This document shows positions 1 through 6,883 of a stretch of DNA of 10,186 bases, piece after piece (within the stretch, counting starts at the first letter, position 1; each line of letters starts with the position of its first letter). The notes below the pieces were generated by a model. The model made no database searches and was not told the DNA's origin. It saw only the letters and a list, made by a program, of their open reading frames with translations. The DNA lies in contig DATLFP010000245.1 of the NCBI GenBank assembly GCA_035540955.1, positions 1 through 10,186 on the forward strand, read 5' to 3'. A program made the translations under genes and the position numbers. This stretch comes from DATLFP01 sp035540955. Its GTDB lineage: Bacteria > Actinomycetota > Acidimicrobiia > Acidimicrobiales > CADCSY01.

Positions 1-410
1 GGACCGAGCTCGTCCATGGTCTCGCGCCCGGCGTCGGGGTCGAGACTGAAGAGCGGCGGCTCGCTGAGCACGGCGCCTCGGAGCAGGTGCCCGTAGCGGA
101 GCATGACGTCCACCGCGATGGCGGCGCCGCTGCTCGACCCGACGATCAGGCAGGGCGCGAGGTCGAGCGCCTCGATCAGGGCGGCGGCGTCGTCGGCGTG
201 CAGGGCGTCGGTGATGATGGCGTCGCCGCGGGCGCTGCCGGTGTGGCCTCGCCGGTCGTAGCGCACGCACGTGTGACGGTCGGCGAGCCGTTCGGCCTGC
301 TCGGTCCAGGCGCCGGCGTGACCGCACAGGCCATGAACGAACAGGATCGCCGGGCCGGTGCCGATGCGCTCGTAGTGGACCGTGGTGCCGTTCACGTCGA
401 TCGTCGCCAT
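1..410 (-). CDS. Alpha/beta-fold hydrolase, 3' part cut by the window edge
   Basis: The minus-strand frame opens at ATG 410-408 and stays open to base 1, giving 136 residues of N-terminal sequence. It starts MATIDVNGTTVHYERIG. It shows the oxyanion-hole HG of FVHGLCGH, then YDRRGH, and a GSSSG nucleophile elbow whose central serine is the likely catalytic nucleophile. This order is that of the alpha/beta hydrolase superfamily (esterase, lipase or haloperoxidase-like); the acid and histidine of the triad lie outside the window. No signal peptide is seen, so it is probably cytoplasmic. A strong Shine-Dalgarno AGAGGAGG (424-417) ends six bases before the ATG and fixes the start. It lies 85 bases downstream of the HD/LuxR regulator on the same strand, so the two may be co-transcribed. 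The substrate cannot be told from sequence. Confidence 0.88.
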   Translation of the reverse strand, partial: MATIDVNGTTVHYERIGTGPAILFVHGLCGHAGAWTEQAERLADRHTCVRYDRRGHTGSARGDAIITDALHADDAAALIEALDLAPCLIVGSSSGAAIAVDVMLRYGHLLRGAVLSEPPLFSLDPDAGRETMDELG

Positions 411-416
411 GTTCTG

Positions 417-424
417 CCTCCTCT
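417..424 (-). promoter_or_regulatory. Ribosome binding site of the alpha/beta hydrolase gene
   Basis: AGAGGAGG on the minus strand lies six bases before ATG 410. The strong SD means the hydrolase can be translated independently of the upstream gene even if the two share a transcript. Confidence 0.75.
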
Positions 425-495
425 GGTGGTCGTTCCGAGGAGCGTCACCCGCGGAGGTTCGGCGCACATCGGGCGTTCGCCCCATCACCGCGACG

Positions 496-2049
496 TCAGG
501 GCAAGAGCAAGCCGTGCTCCATGGCGAACAGCGTCGCCCCCGCCCGGGTCGTCACCCCTGCCTTGGCGTAGATGTGCTCCACGTGGTGCCCGACCGTCTT
601 CGGCGAGATGCCGAGCGCCGCCGCCACGGCCTTGTTCGACAGACCCCGCGCCAGCAGCCGCAGCACGTCGACCTCGCGCTCGGTGAGCCCGGCCGGTCGC
701 TCCTGCCGCGGCGGTCGCGCGGCCTGCCCGGCGGCGGCCAGCACGGCCTCCACCTCTTGCCTCCCGAAGCGACCGGCGTCGGCGTCGTCCTGCAGCTGGG
801 CGGCGGCCGCGGCTGGGGCGAGCGCAGGGCGGTGGGGCCGATCCTCGGTCATGGCGTGGAACGCGTCCGACGCGGCCAGCAGCCGGGCGGGGATGGAGAG
901 CTGCTCGCCCCCCGCCCCCCGGTGGTAGCCGGTGCCGTCGGCCCGCTCGTGGTGATGGGCGGCAAGGGCGGCGAAGGGGGCCAGAGACCTGCAGCGCTGC
1001 AGGACCCGCTCGCTGAGGTACGGGTGGAGCCGGACGCGCTCCCACTGCTCGGCGCTGAGCGGCCCGGGGCGATCCCAGATCCCGCTGGCGATCCCGACCC
1101 GGCCGATGTCGTGGACGAGGCCGGCTCGTCCGAGGTCGACGGCGTCGGCAGCCGAGAGTCCGGCGGCCTCGGCCGCCGCCGACGCCAGGCTGGCCACGCC
1201 GGTCGAGTGGCGGCGGAAGAAGACCGACTTCAGGTCGGCGAAGTCGGCAACGGCGGCCAGCGCCCGATCGAGCTCGCCGTCGCCGATGGTGAGGTGCGGC
1301 GCCGGTTCGGCCTCTAGGACCGCGGCGCATGGGTCGTCACCGATCTCGGCGATCCACCGCTCCCCTCCCTCGAGGAAGGCATCGACCACCGCGGGGTCAT
1401 AGGCGTGGCCGCGGCGCTGGGCCAACGTGGCGTTGGCCGCGGCCCACCCGGCCTCTCGCGACCACATCTCCGCGTCGCGGGCCACGGTGACCACCCGGAT
1501 CGCCACCGGCACGTCCTCGCCGGCGAGGCCGGCGGGGTAGCCCTTCCCGTCCCACCGCTCGTACGCGTGGCCAAGCGCGTCGCACACCGCGGACGGGAGC
1601 CCGAGCCTGGTGGCGAGCCGCGCCGCCACCTCGCAGTGCCCCGACAGGCTCTCCCGCTCACCGCCCGGGTCGCTCAGGGCTCGGGCGAGATGGCCGAGAC
1701 GGCGGTGCAGCGGGAGGTCCTCGGCCAGGTGGCGCACGAAGTGGCGCATGCTCTCACCCCGGGCCGCCATGAACATCGGCGCCATCACGGCGTTGAACGC
1801 CACGTCGTCCCCACCGGCCAGCGCCGCGGTCTCCGAGGCATCGGACGTGCAGCCGATGAACCGAAGGAGCGCAACGTGGTAGACGCCGGACCGCTCGGCC
1901 GCGGCGAGGCCGAGGGCGTCCGCCGCGGCCAGCGCCAGCCAGCACGTCCGGAGCCCGTGCTCGAGGGGCTGGCCGGTGCCCAGGTCGGAGGCGAGCGAGA
2001 GGGCGATGGTCAGCTCGGCGGTGCGCCCGGGGTTCCCCTCGTCGGCCAC
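496..2049 (-). CDS. Tandem HD/HD-GYP domain protein with C-terminal LuxR-type HTH
   Basis: The protein has 517 residues from GTG 2049. Residues about 10-240 form a first, degenerate HD-GYP-like unit: LLRFIGC near 61-67 replaces the HD doublet, and HAYERWDGKGYPAGL at 161-175 matches the HHExxDGxGYP region. Residues about 255-440 form a second unit with HDIGR at 313-317, HHHER at 365-369 and DGTGYH at 371-376. Here the usual HDxGK lysine is Arg and the GYP proline is His. Residues 454-517 are a LuxR/FixJ-type HTH starting GLTEREVDVLRLLARGLSN. HD-GYP domains hydrolyse cyclic dinucleotides, but with these substitutions activity is uncertain and the domain may only sense a ligand. The GTG start was chosen because similarity begins there and the upstream frame overlaps the divergent gene; its GGAGG lies only one base from the GTG, so the start is not certain. 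It is probably a cytoplasmic transcription factor, possibly controlling the hydrolase downstream. Confidence 0.85.
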   Translation of the reverse strand: MADEGNPGRTAELTIALSLASDLGTGQPLEHGLRTCWLALAAADALGLAAAERSGVYHVALLRFIGCTSDASETAALAGGDDVAFNAVMAPMFMAARGESMRHFVRHLAEDLPLHRRLGHLARALSDPGGERESLSGHCEVAARLATRLGLPSAVCDALGHAYERWDGKGYPAGLAGEDVPVAIRVVTVARDAEMWSREAGWAAANATLAQRRGHAYDPAVVDAFLEGGERWIAEIGDDPCAAVLEAEPAPHLTIGDGELDRALAAVADFADLKSVFFRRHSTGVASLASAAAEAAGLSAADAVDLGRAGLVHDIGRVGIASGIWDRPGPLSAEQWERVRLHPYLSERVLQRCRSLAPFAALAAHHHERADGTGYHRGAGGEQLSIPARLLAASDAFHAMTEDRPHRPALAPAAAAAQLQDDADAGRFGRQEVEAVLAAAGQAARPPRQERPAGLTEREVDVLRLLARGLSNKAVAAALGISPKTVGHHVEHIYAKAGVTTRAGATLFAMEHGLLLP

Positions 2050-2067
2050 GCCTCCACTGTTCCAGGG

Positions 2068-2082
2068 CCTGCCGCCCGCAGG
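2068..2082. promoter_or_regulatory. Small dyad in the divergent promoter region (candidate operator)
   Basis: CCTGC-CGCCC-GCAGG is a perfect five-base inverted repeat in the 60-base spacer between the divergent HD/LuxR and mod-operon genes. Its centre (2075) lies about 35 bases before the proposed leaderless start at 2110, so a bound protein would cover the -35 region. In DNA this GC-rich such a short dyad can occur by chance. Confidence 0.3.
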
Positions 2083-2097
2083 GAAGAGCGGGATGGC

Positions 2098-2103
2098 TAG
2101 ATT
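2098..2103 (+). promoter_or_regulatory. -10 box of the molybdate operon, leaderless start
   Basis: TAGATT fits the actinobacterial TANNNT -10 element. Its last base is seven bases before GTG 2110, so transcription would start at or next to the start codon. The TAG is also the in-frame stop upstream of the gene, so the frame cannot extend further upstream. No Shine-Dalgarno precedes the GTG, which fits a leaderless mRNA. No clear -35 is seen. Confidence 0.5.
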
Positions 2104-2109
2104 CCTGGC

Positions 2110-3138
2110 GTGCACGCTGGGATCCAGGCGGCTCGCGAGGAGCGGGGGTGGTCGCAGCAGGAGCTGGCCCGCCGGGCAGGCGTGAGCCGGCAGCTGGTCG
2201 GCGCGCTGGAGTCCGGCCGCCACGTCCCCAACGTCGCCGCGGCCCTCGCCCTCGCCCGGACCCTGGAGACGACCGTGGAGCTGCTCTTCGAGGCGCCAGG
2301 CGCGCCGGTGCCCGCGGTGGGCGACACGCCCCTGGCCGGGCCCGTCGCCACCGCGCGCGTGGGCGATCGGCTCGTGGCGGCGCCGCTGCCCAACGGGCTG
2401 GAAGCCGGTGAGCACTGGGCCGTGGCCGATGCCGTCGTCGGCGAGGACGGCCTGGTCAGGTGGCTGCCCGGCAGCGCGGTCGACGGCTTCGTGATCGCCG
2501 GGTGCGACCCGCTGCTCGGGCTGCTGTCGGCGCTGGTCGGCCGCTCCTCACCTCACCGAGTGCTCACGGTCCACGCCTCGACCATCGATGCCGTCGACGC
2601 GCTGGGGACGGGCCGCGCGCACGGCGCCGTCGTCCATGGCCAGCGAGCCGCGCTCCCAGTGCCTCCGGTCCCGGTCCGCCGCTGGCACCTCGCTCGCTGG
2701 CAGGTCGGCCTGGCGTCGGCGCGCCCGACGGGCCCGCCGACCATCGAGGAGATCGTCGACCGGCGGTGGCGGGTCGTCCAGCGCAACCCCGGGGCGAGCA
2801 GCCAGCAGACCCTCGAGCGCGCCGTCGGGCGGGCGGGGGGCGGGCGGTTGCCGGGCCCGATCGCCGCTGGCCACCTCGACGTCGCCCGCCGCCGGTTGCG
2901 ACGCGGCGGGCGAGCGGGCGTCACGATGGAGGCGGCCGCCATCGCCTTCGGCCTCGGCTTCCACGCGCTCGAGGAGCACACCGTCGAGCTGTGGGTCGAC
3001 GAGCGGTGGGCCTCCCTGCCCGCGCTCGCCGCGCTGCTGGACGTCGCCCGCGGCCGGTCCCTGCGGGAACGGGCACCGACCCTGCAGGGGTACGAGCTCG
3101 GCGACGCCGGCACCACCGTCGGCACCGGGGTGTCGTGA
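2110..3138 (+). CDS. One-component regulator: XRE-type HTH fused to a PBP-like (molybdate-type) sensor domain
   Basis: The protein has 342 residues from GTG 2110; an in-frame TAG at 2098 excludes a longer form. Residues 1-62 are a classic XRE helix-turn-helix with REERGWSQQELARRAGVSR (residues 9-27) and ALESGRHVPN. Residues about 105-305 resemble the PBP_like substrate-binding domain found in molybdate and molybdopterin regulators, with NPGASSQQTLERAV (226-239), GHLDVARRRLRRGGRAGVTMEAA (255-277, read in two parts) and FHALEEHTVELWV (284-296). No signal peptide is present, so the binding domain acts in the cytoplasm. Its stop overlaps the modA start by four bases, making it the first gene of a modABC operon. 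The inferred role is to sense molybdate or a related oxyanion and control the operon, probably including itself. The ligand is inferred from context only. Confidence 0.85.
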   Translation: MHAGIQAAREERGWSQQELARRAGVSRQLVGALESGRHVPNVAAALALARTLETTVELLFEAPGAPVPAVGDTPLAGPVATARVGDRLVAAPLPNGLEAGEHWAVADAVVGEDGLVRWLPGSAVDGFVIAGCDPLLGLLSALVGRSSPHRVLTVHASTIDAVDALGTGRAHGAVVHGQRAALPVPPVPVRRWHLARWQVGLASARPTGPPTIEEIVDRRWRVVQRNPGASSQQTLERAVGRAGGGRLPGPIAAGHLDVARRRLRRGGRAGVTMEAAAIAFGLGFHALEEHTVELWVDERWASLPALAALLDVARGRSLRERAPTLQGYELGDAGTTVGTGVS

Positions 3139-3917
3139 TCCTGCGGTCCGCCGTCCTGGCGGTGCTGGCGGCGACCGCCGCGTGCGGCGCCCCCTCGGTG
3201 CAGTCGTCACCCGCAGCGCCGGCGATCACGGTGGCCGCCGCCAGCGACCTCCGGGTCGCCTTCGAGGAGCTGGGCGAGCAGCTCCACGCGGAGACGGGGT
3301 TGGAGGTCACGTTCTCCTTCGGCTCGTCGGGCCAGCTCCGGGAGCAGATCCTGAACGGCGCCCCGTTCGACGTGTTCGCCTCGGCGAACGTCGAGTTCGT
3401 CGACGACGTGATCAGCGCCGGGTGTGGCGACCCCGCGACCAAGACCGACTACGCGTTCGGGCGACTCGTGCTGTGGACACCGCCGGGCGGGGTCGCTCCC
3501 TCGACGGTCGCCGACCTCGCCGACCCGAGCTACCGACGGATCGCCATCGCCAACCCCGATCACGCGCCGTACGGCAAGGCTGCCGAGCAGGCACTCGCGC
3601 GGGCCGGGGTCCTCGACGCCGTCGGGGGAAGGCTCGTCTTCGGCGAGAACATCGCCGACACCCTTCGGATCGCTCAGTCCGGCAACGCCGACGTCGGTCT
3701 CGTCGCGCGGTCGCTGACGATCGGCGACGGTCGCGACCATGCGCTGGTGCCCGAGAACCTCCACGACCCACTGCGTCAGGCGCTCGTGGTGACCGCCACC
3801 GGCGACCGGCGGGCACCGGCCCGGGCCTTCGCCGCCTTCGTGGGGTCCGACGCCGGGCGGCGGATCATGGCGCGCTACGGGTTCGCCCTGCCCGGCGAGC
3901 GAGAGGACCCTCGCTGA
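3135..3917 (+). CDS. modA: Molybdate ABC transporter, substrate-binding lipoprotein
   Basis: The protein has 260 residues, the usual ModA size. GTG 3135 overlaps the upstream stop (GTGA), and a hydrophobic secretion segment begins directly after it. The leader VILRSAVLAVLAATAAC ends at Cys17 as the likely lipidation site; the lipobox is imperfect (T at -3) and there is one basic residue. Family motifs are AASDLR (35-40), SFGSSGQL (61-68), GAPFDVFASA (75-84), ANPDHAPYGKAA (139-150) and GENIADTLRIAQSGNADVGLVA (170-191, in two parts). It is predicted to sit on the outer face of the membrane, bind molybdate (possibly also tungstate) and deliver it to ModB/ModC. It overlaps modB by one base (TGATG), so translation is coupled. 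Confidence 0.93.
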   Translation: MILRSAVLAVLAATAACGAPSVQSSPAAPAITVAAASDLRVAFEELGEQLHAETGLEVTFSFGSSGQLREQILNGAPFDVFASANVEFVDDVISAGCGDPATKTDYAFGRLVLWTPPGGVAPSTVADLADPSYRRIAIANPDHAPYGKAAEQALARAGVLDAVGGRLVFGENIADTLRIAQSGNADVGLVARSLTIGDGRDHALVPENLHDPLRQALVVTATGDRRAPARAFAAFVGSDAGRRIMARYGFALPGEREDPR

Positions 3918-4576
3918 TGGACGACTGGTTCCCCCTGTGGCTGTCGGTGCGGGTGGCGTTCGGCGCGACCGTCATCGCCGGCGGCGCGGGCATCGGCTTC
4001 GCCTACGTGCTGGCCAAGGGGCGGTTTCGGGGCCGCGGTCTGCTCGAAGCACTCGTGACGTTGCCGATCGTGCTCCCGCCCACCGTTCTCGGCTACTACC
4101 TGCTCACCAACCTCGGCGTGAACAGCCCAGTCGGTCGGGCGTGGGAGGGGCTCGTCGGCGAGCCGCTCGTGTTCACACCGACCGCCGCCGTCATCGCGGC
4201 GTCGGTGTCGGCCCTGCCCTTCGTCGTCCGCACCGCGCGCGCTGCCATCGAGGGCGTCGACGGCCGGCTGGAAGCCGCCGCTCGAGTGGCGGGCCACCCG
4301 GAGTGGCGGGTGGCCGCCCTCGTCACCCTCCCGGTGGCGGCACGGGGGTTGACGGCGGGCGTGGCACTCGGGTTCGCGCGAGCTCTCGGTGACTTCGGCG
4401 CGACCGTGATGGTGGCGGGCAACATCCCCGGTCGGACCCAGACCATGCCGATCGCGGTCTACGACGCCGTCCAGGCCGGGGACGGGAGCACGGCTCGCAC
4501 CGGCTCGCTGCTGCTCGTCGGCGTCGCCGTCGTCGTGCTGCTCGCGGTCACCCAGCTCTCGGCGCGTGAACGATGA
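3917..4576 (+). CDS. modB: Molybdate ABC transporter permease
   Basis: The protein has 219 residues, typical of ModB. Hydrophobic segments lie near 8-33, 45-66, 86-105, 131-155 and 196-212, fitting a five-helix ModB permease. The cytoplasmic EAA loop is EAAARVAGHPEWRVAALVTLP (119-139, in two parts), which docks on the ATPase. Family-typical stretches include TLPIVLPPTVLGYYLL (48-63) and RALGDFGATVMVAGNIPGRTQT (155-176, in two parts). The ATG overlaps the modA stop by one base, and its own stop overlaps the modC start as ATGA. It forms the membrane channel for molybdate as a homodimer. Confidence 0.95.
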   Translation: MDDWFPLWLSVRVAFGATVIAGGAGIGFAYVLAKGRFRGRGLLEALVTLPIVLPPTVLGYYLLTNLGVNSPVGRAWEGLVGEPLVFTPTAAVIAASVSALPFVVRTARAAIEGVDGRLEAAARVAGHPEWRVAALVTLPVAARGLTAGVALGFARALGDFGATVMVAGNIPGRTQTMPIAVYDAVQAGDGSTARTGSLLLVGVAVVVLLAVTQLSARER

Positions 4577-5280
4577 CGACCGCCGTCGCCGTCGACGCCA
4601 CCATCACGACTGGGCCCTTCACGGTCGAGGCGCGCTTCGAGGCCGGGCCCGGCATCACGGCGCTGTTCGGTCCGTCGGGCGCGGGAAAGAGCGTCACCCT
4701 GGCCGCCATCGCCGGCCTGCTCCGGCCGGCCGCGGGATGGGTGGCGATCGACGGCGAGGTCGTGGCCGACACGACTCGAGCGGTCCACGTGCCGACCCAG
4801 CAGCGCCGCCTGGGCATGGTGTTCCAGCACGCGGCGCTCCTGACCCACCGGAGCCCACTGGACAACGTGGGCCTCGCCGTGCGGAGTGGGCCGTCGGCAA
4901 GCCGGCGCCAGGAGGCCCGCCGGTGGCTCGACCGAGTGCACGCCGGCCATCTCGCCGCCAGCCGGACAGCGACGCTCTCCGGCGGCGAGCAGCAGCGGGT
5001 GGCGCTCGCTCGCGCCCTTGCCGGAGGGCCCCGGCTCCTGCTCCTCGACGAGCCGTTCAGCGCGTTGGACCAGCCGACCCGCCGCAACCTTCGCCACCTC
5101 GTCCGCGATCTCGTCGACGAACAGGAGCTGGCGGCGCTCGTCGTCACGCACGATCTCGCGGACATCACGGCCTTCGCCGACCACGTCGTCCTGTACGAGC
5201 CTGGTCGCACCCTCGGGACGCACGCCGTTCGGCGCGGGCACGCCGACGACGTCGCGGCGCTCCTCGGTCTCGCCCCATGA
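4573..5280 (+). CDS. modC: Molybdate ABC transporter ATPase, short form without MOP domain
   Basis: The 235-residue ABC ATPase has all core motifs: Walker A GPSGAGKS (33-40), Q-loop VFQ (83-85), signature LSGGEQQRVALARAL (135-149), Walker B LLLLDEPFSALD (155-166) and H-loop His193 in VTHD. It energises molybdate import with ModA and ModB. Classical ModC has about 350 residues, with a C-terminal TOBE/MOP domain that binds molybdate and gives trans-inhibition. Here the chain ends with AALLGLAP shortly after the ATPase domain, so that domain is absent. The stop at 5278-5280 is clean, and the downstream DNA shows no continuing MOP sequence in this frame. Position after modAB supports the assignment; sequence alone would also allow another oxyanion importer. 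Confidence 0.92.
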   Translation: MTTAVAVDATITTGPFTVEARFEAGPGITALFGPSGAGKSVTLAAIAGLLRPAAGWVAIDGEVVADTTRAVHVPTQQRRLGMVFQHAALLTHRSPLDNVGLAVRSGPSASRRQEARRWLDRVHAGHLAASRTATLSGGEQQRVALARALAGGPRLLLLDEPFSALDQPTRRNLRHLVRDLVDEQELAALVVTHDLADITAFADHVVLYEPGRTLGTHAVRRGHADDVAALLGLAP

Positions 5281-5311
5281 GTGCTGGCGAGGACGAGCGG
5301 GCTCTGGGACC

Positions 5312-5328
5312 TTCGGCCCTGGGCCGAA
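5312..5328. promoter_or_regulatory. 17-base near-palindrome between modC and the monooxygenase gene
   Basis: TTCGGCCC-T-GGGCCGAA has perfect eight-base arms around one central base, 32 bases after the modC stop and 47 bases before the monooxygenase start. It could be an operator for a dimeric (for example TetR-type) repressor of the monooxygenase, or a hairpin ending the mod transcript. No T-run follows, so a standard intrinsic terminator is unlikely. Confidence 0.45.
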
Positions 5329-5360
5329 CATCTCGCGGCGCGAAGACTTGACCCCGGATG

Positions 5361-5367
5361 GAGGAGG
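5361..5367 (+). promoter_or_regulatory. Ribosome binding site that sets the monooxygenase start
   Basis: GAGGAGG lies seven bases before GTG 5375 and supports that codon as the start. The ATG at 5358 just before it is in a different frame. Confidence 0.75.
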
Positions 5368-5374
5368 ACCGCCC

Positions 5375-6877
5375 GTGACCGACGCTGCCGCCCGTGCCGC
5401 CCTCGAACCGACCGACGCGGGGCACGTGGACGTGCTCGTCGTCGGCGCCGGCATCTCGGGGATCGGTGCCGCGTACCACCTGCTCGACCAGTGCCCGGAG
5501 AAGTCGTTCGTGGTCCTGGAGGCGCTCGAGAGCTTCGGGGGCACGTGGTTGATCCATCGCTACCCGGGGATCCGGTCCGACAGCGACCTGTACACCTTCG
5601 GTTACCGCTTCAAGCCGTGGACCGGACCGCCGATCGCCACGGCCGAGCAGATCCGCAAGTACATGAGCGAGGTCATCGAGGAGAACGGCATCGGCGACCA
5701 CATCCGGTACAGCCATCGCATCACCGCCGCGTCGTGGTCGAGCGAGAGCGACCGGTGGACGGTCGAGGTCACCCGTACCGACACGGGGGAGGCGCTGCGC
5801 TTCACGACCGGCTTCCTCTGGATGTGCCAGGGCTACTACCGGCATGCAGAGGGCTACACGCCCGAGTGGCCGGGAATGGACCGGTTCGCGGGGCAGATCG
5901 TGCACCCGCAGACCTGGCCCGAGGACCTCGACTACACGGGCAAGCGGGTGGTGGTCATCGGATCCGGCGCGACGACGGCCACCCTGGTGCCCGCCATCGC
6001 CGATGCGTGCGCGCACGTGACCGTCCTGCAGCGGTCGCCCACCTACTTCTGGTCTGGTCGCAATGCGAACGACCTGGCCGACACGCTCCGGGAGCTCGAC
6101 GTCCCCGAGGAGTGGACCCACGAGATCGTGCGCCGGAAGATCCTGCACGACCAGCACGCCGTCACCCGGCTGTCCTTCGAGGCCCCCGAGCTCGTGAAGG
6201 AGGAGCTGATCAAGGGCGTCCGGGACCAGCTCGATCCCGGCTACGACGTCGAGAAGCACTTCACGCCGCGCTACCGACCCTGGCAGCAACGGCTCGCGTT
6301 CGTGCCCGACGGCGATCTCTTCGCCGGGATCCGCTCGGGCAAGGCGTCGATGGTGACCGACGAGATCGACACGTTCACCGAGACCGGCATCCGCACGATG
6401 TCGGGCGAAGAGCTCGAGGCCGACATCATCGTCACCGCGACCGGGTTCAACCTGAGCGTCATGGGCGACGTCCCCTTCACCGTGGACGGCGAGCGGGTGC
6501 GGTTCAGCGACACCGTCACCTACCGGGGGATGATGTTCACCGGCGTGCCCAACATGGTCTGGGTCTTCGGGTACTTCCGCGCCAGCTGGACGCTGCGCGT
6601 CGACCTCATCGGCGACTTCGTGTGCCGGTTGCTGCACCACCTCGACGATCTCGGCGCCACCAAGGTCACACCGACGCTGCGCACGGCCGATCAAGACATG
6701 CCGATCCTGCCGTGGATCGACCCCGACAACTTCAACCCGAACTACCTCATGCGCAGCGTCGATCAGCTTCCCCGCCGGGGAGACAAGCCCGAGTGGCAGC
6801 ACACCCAGGACTACTGGGTGGAGCGGGAGACGCTCCCGGCCGCCGGCCTCGACGACGGCTGCCTCCGCTACGAGTGA
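5375..6877 (+). CDS. EthA-like Baeyer-Villiger monooxygenase (FAD/NADPH)
   Basis: The protein has 500 residues and closely resembles mycobacterial EthA in length and motif order. An N-terminal FAD Rossmann fold has VVGAGISGIGAAYHL (22-36), followed by GGTW (55-58) and YPGIRSDSDLYTFGYRFKPW (63-82). The Baeyer-Villiger fingerprint FxGxxxHxxxW is present as FAGQIVHPQTW (171-181). The NADPH-binding fold follows with VVVIGSGATTATLVPA (192-207) and LQRSPTY. The C-terminal part keeps ATGFNL and ASWTLRVDLIGDFVCRLL. Such enzymes insert one oxygen atom into ketones to give esters or lactones, and EthA also oxidises thioamide sulfur. The natural substrate is unknown. Unlike mycobacterial ethA there is no divergent TetR (EthR) gene next to it. 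It has its own SD and follows modC on the same strand after 94 bases. It is cytosolic, with no signal peptide. Confidence 0.93.
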   Translation: MTDAAARAALEPTDAGHVDVLVVGAGISGIGAAYHLLDQCPEKSFVVLEALESFGGTWLIHRYPGIRSDSDLYTFGYRFKPWTGPPIATAEQIRKYMSEVIEENGIGDHIRYSHRITAASWSSESDRWTVEVTRTDTGEALRFTTGFLWMCQGYYRHAEGYTPEWPGMDRFAGQIVHPQTWPEDLDYTGKRVVVIGSGATTATLVPAIADACAHVTVLQRSPTYFWSGRNANDLADTLRELDVPEEWTHEIVRRKILHDQHAVTRLSFEAPELVKEELIKGVRDQLDPGYDVEKHFTPRYRPWQQRLAFVPDGDLFAGIRSGKASMVTDEIDTFTETGIRTMSGEELEADIIVTATGFNLSVMGDVPFTVDGERVRFSDTVTYRGMMFTGVPNMVWVFGYFRASWTLRVDLIGDFVCRLLHHLDDLGATKVTPTLRTADQDMPILPWIDPDNFNPNYLMRSVDQLPRRGDKPEWQHTQDYWVERETLPAAGLDDGCLRYE

Positions 6878-6883
6878 CGTCGA

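Noticed and set aside
382..1317. Plus-strand open frame across the HD/LuxR gene
   Set aside because: Antisense to recognisable HD-GYP and LuxR sequence, with low-complexity Arg/Gly/Pro-rich translation.
2050..2415. N-terminal extension of the HD/LuxR protein to 2415
   Set aside because: The added 122 residues would lie antisense to the XRE-type HTH of the divergent gene and show no domain. GTG 2049 begins the family-like sequence.
5312..5328. Standard rho-independent terminator after modC
   Set aside because: The arms meet with a single central base and no T-run follows; an operator or a weak hairpin fits better.
5281..5374. Continuation of modC into a MOP/TOBE domain through a frameshift
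   Set aside because: The 94-base gap is too short for the domain and no MOP-like sequence is seen in the other frames before the monooxygenase begins.
5165..6802. Long minus-strand open frame (545 codons) opposite the monooxygenase gene
   Set aside because: It is antisense to a clear EthA-like protein, has no family motif, and its composition is the Arg/Gly/Asp-rich type made by reading GC-rich genes backwards.
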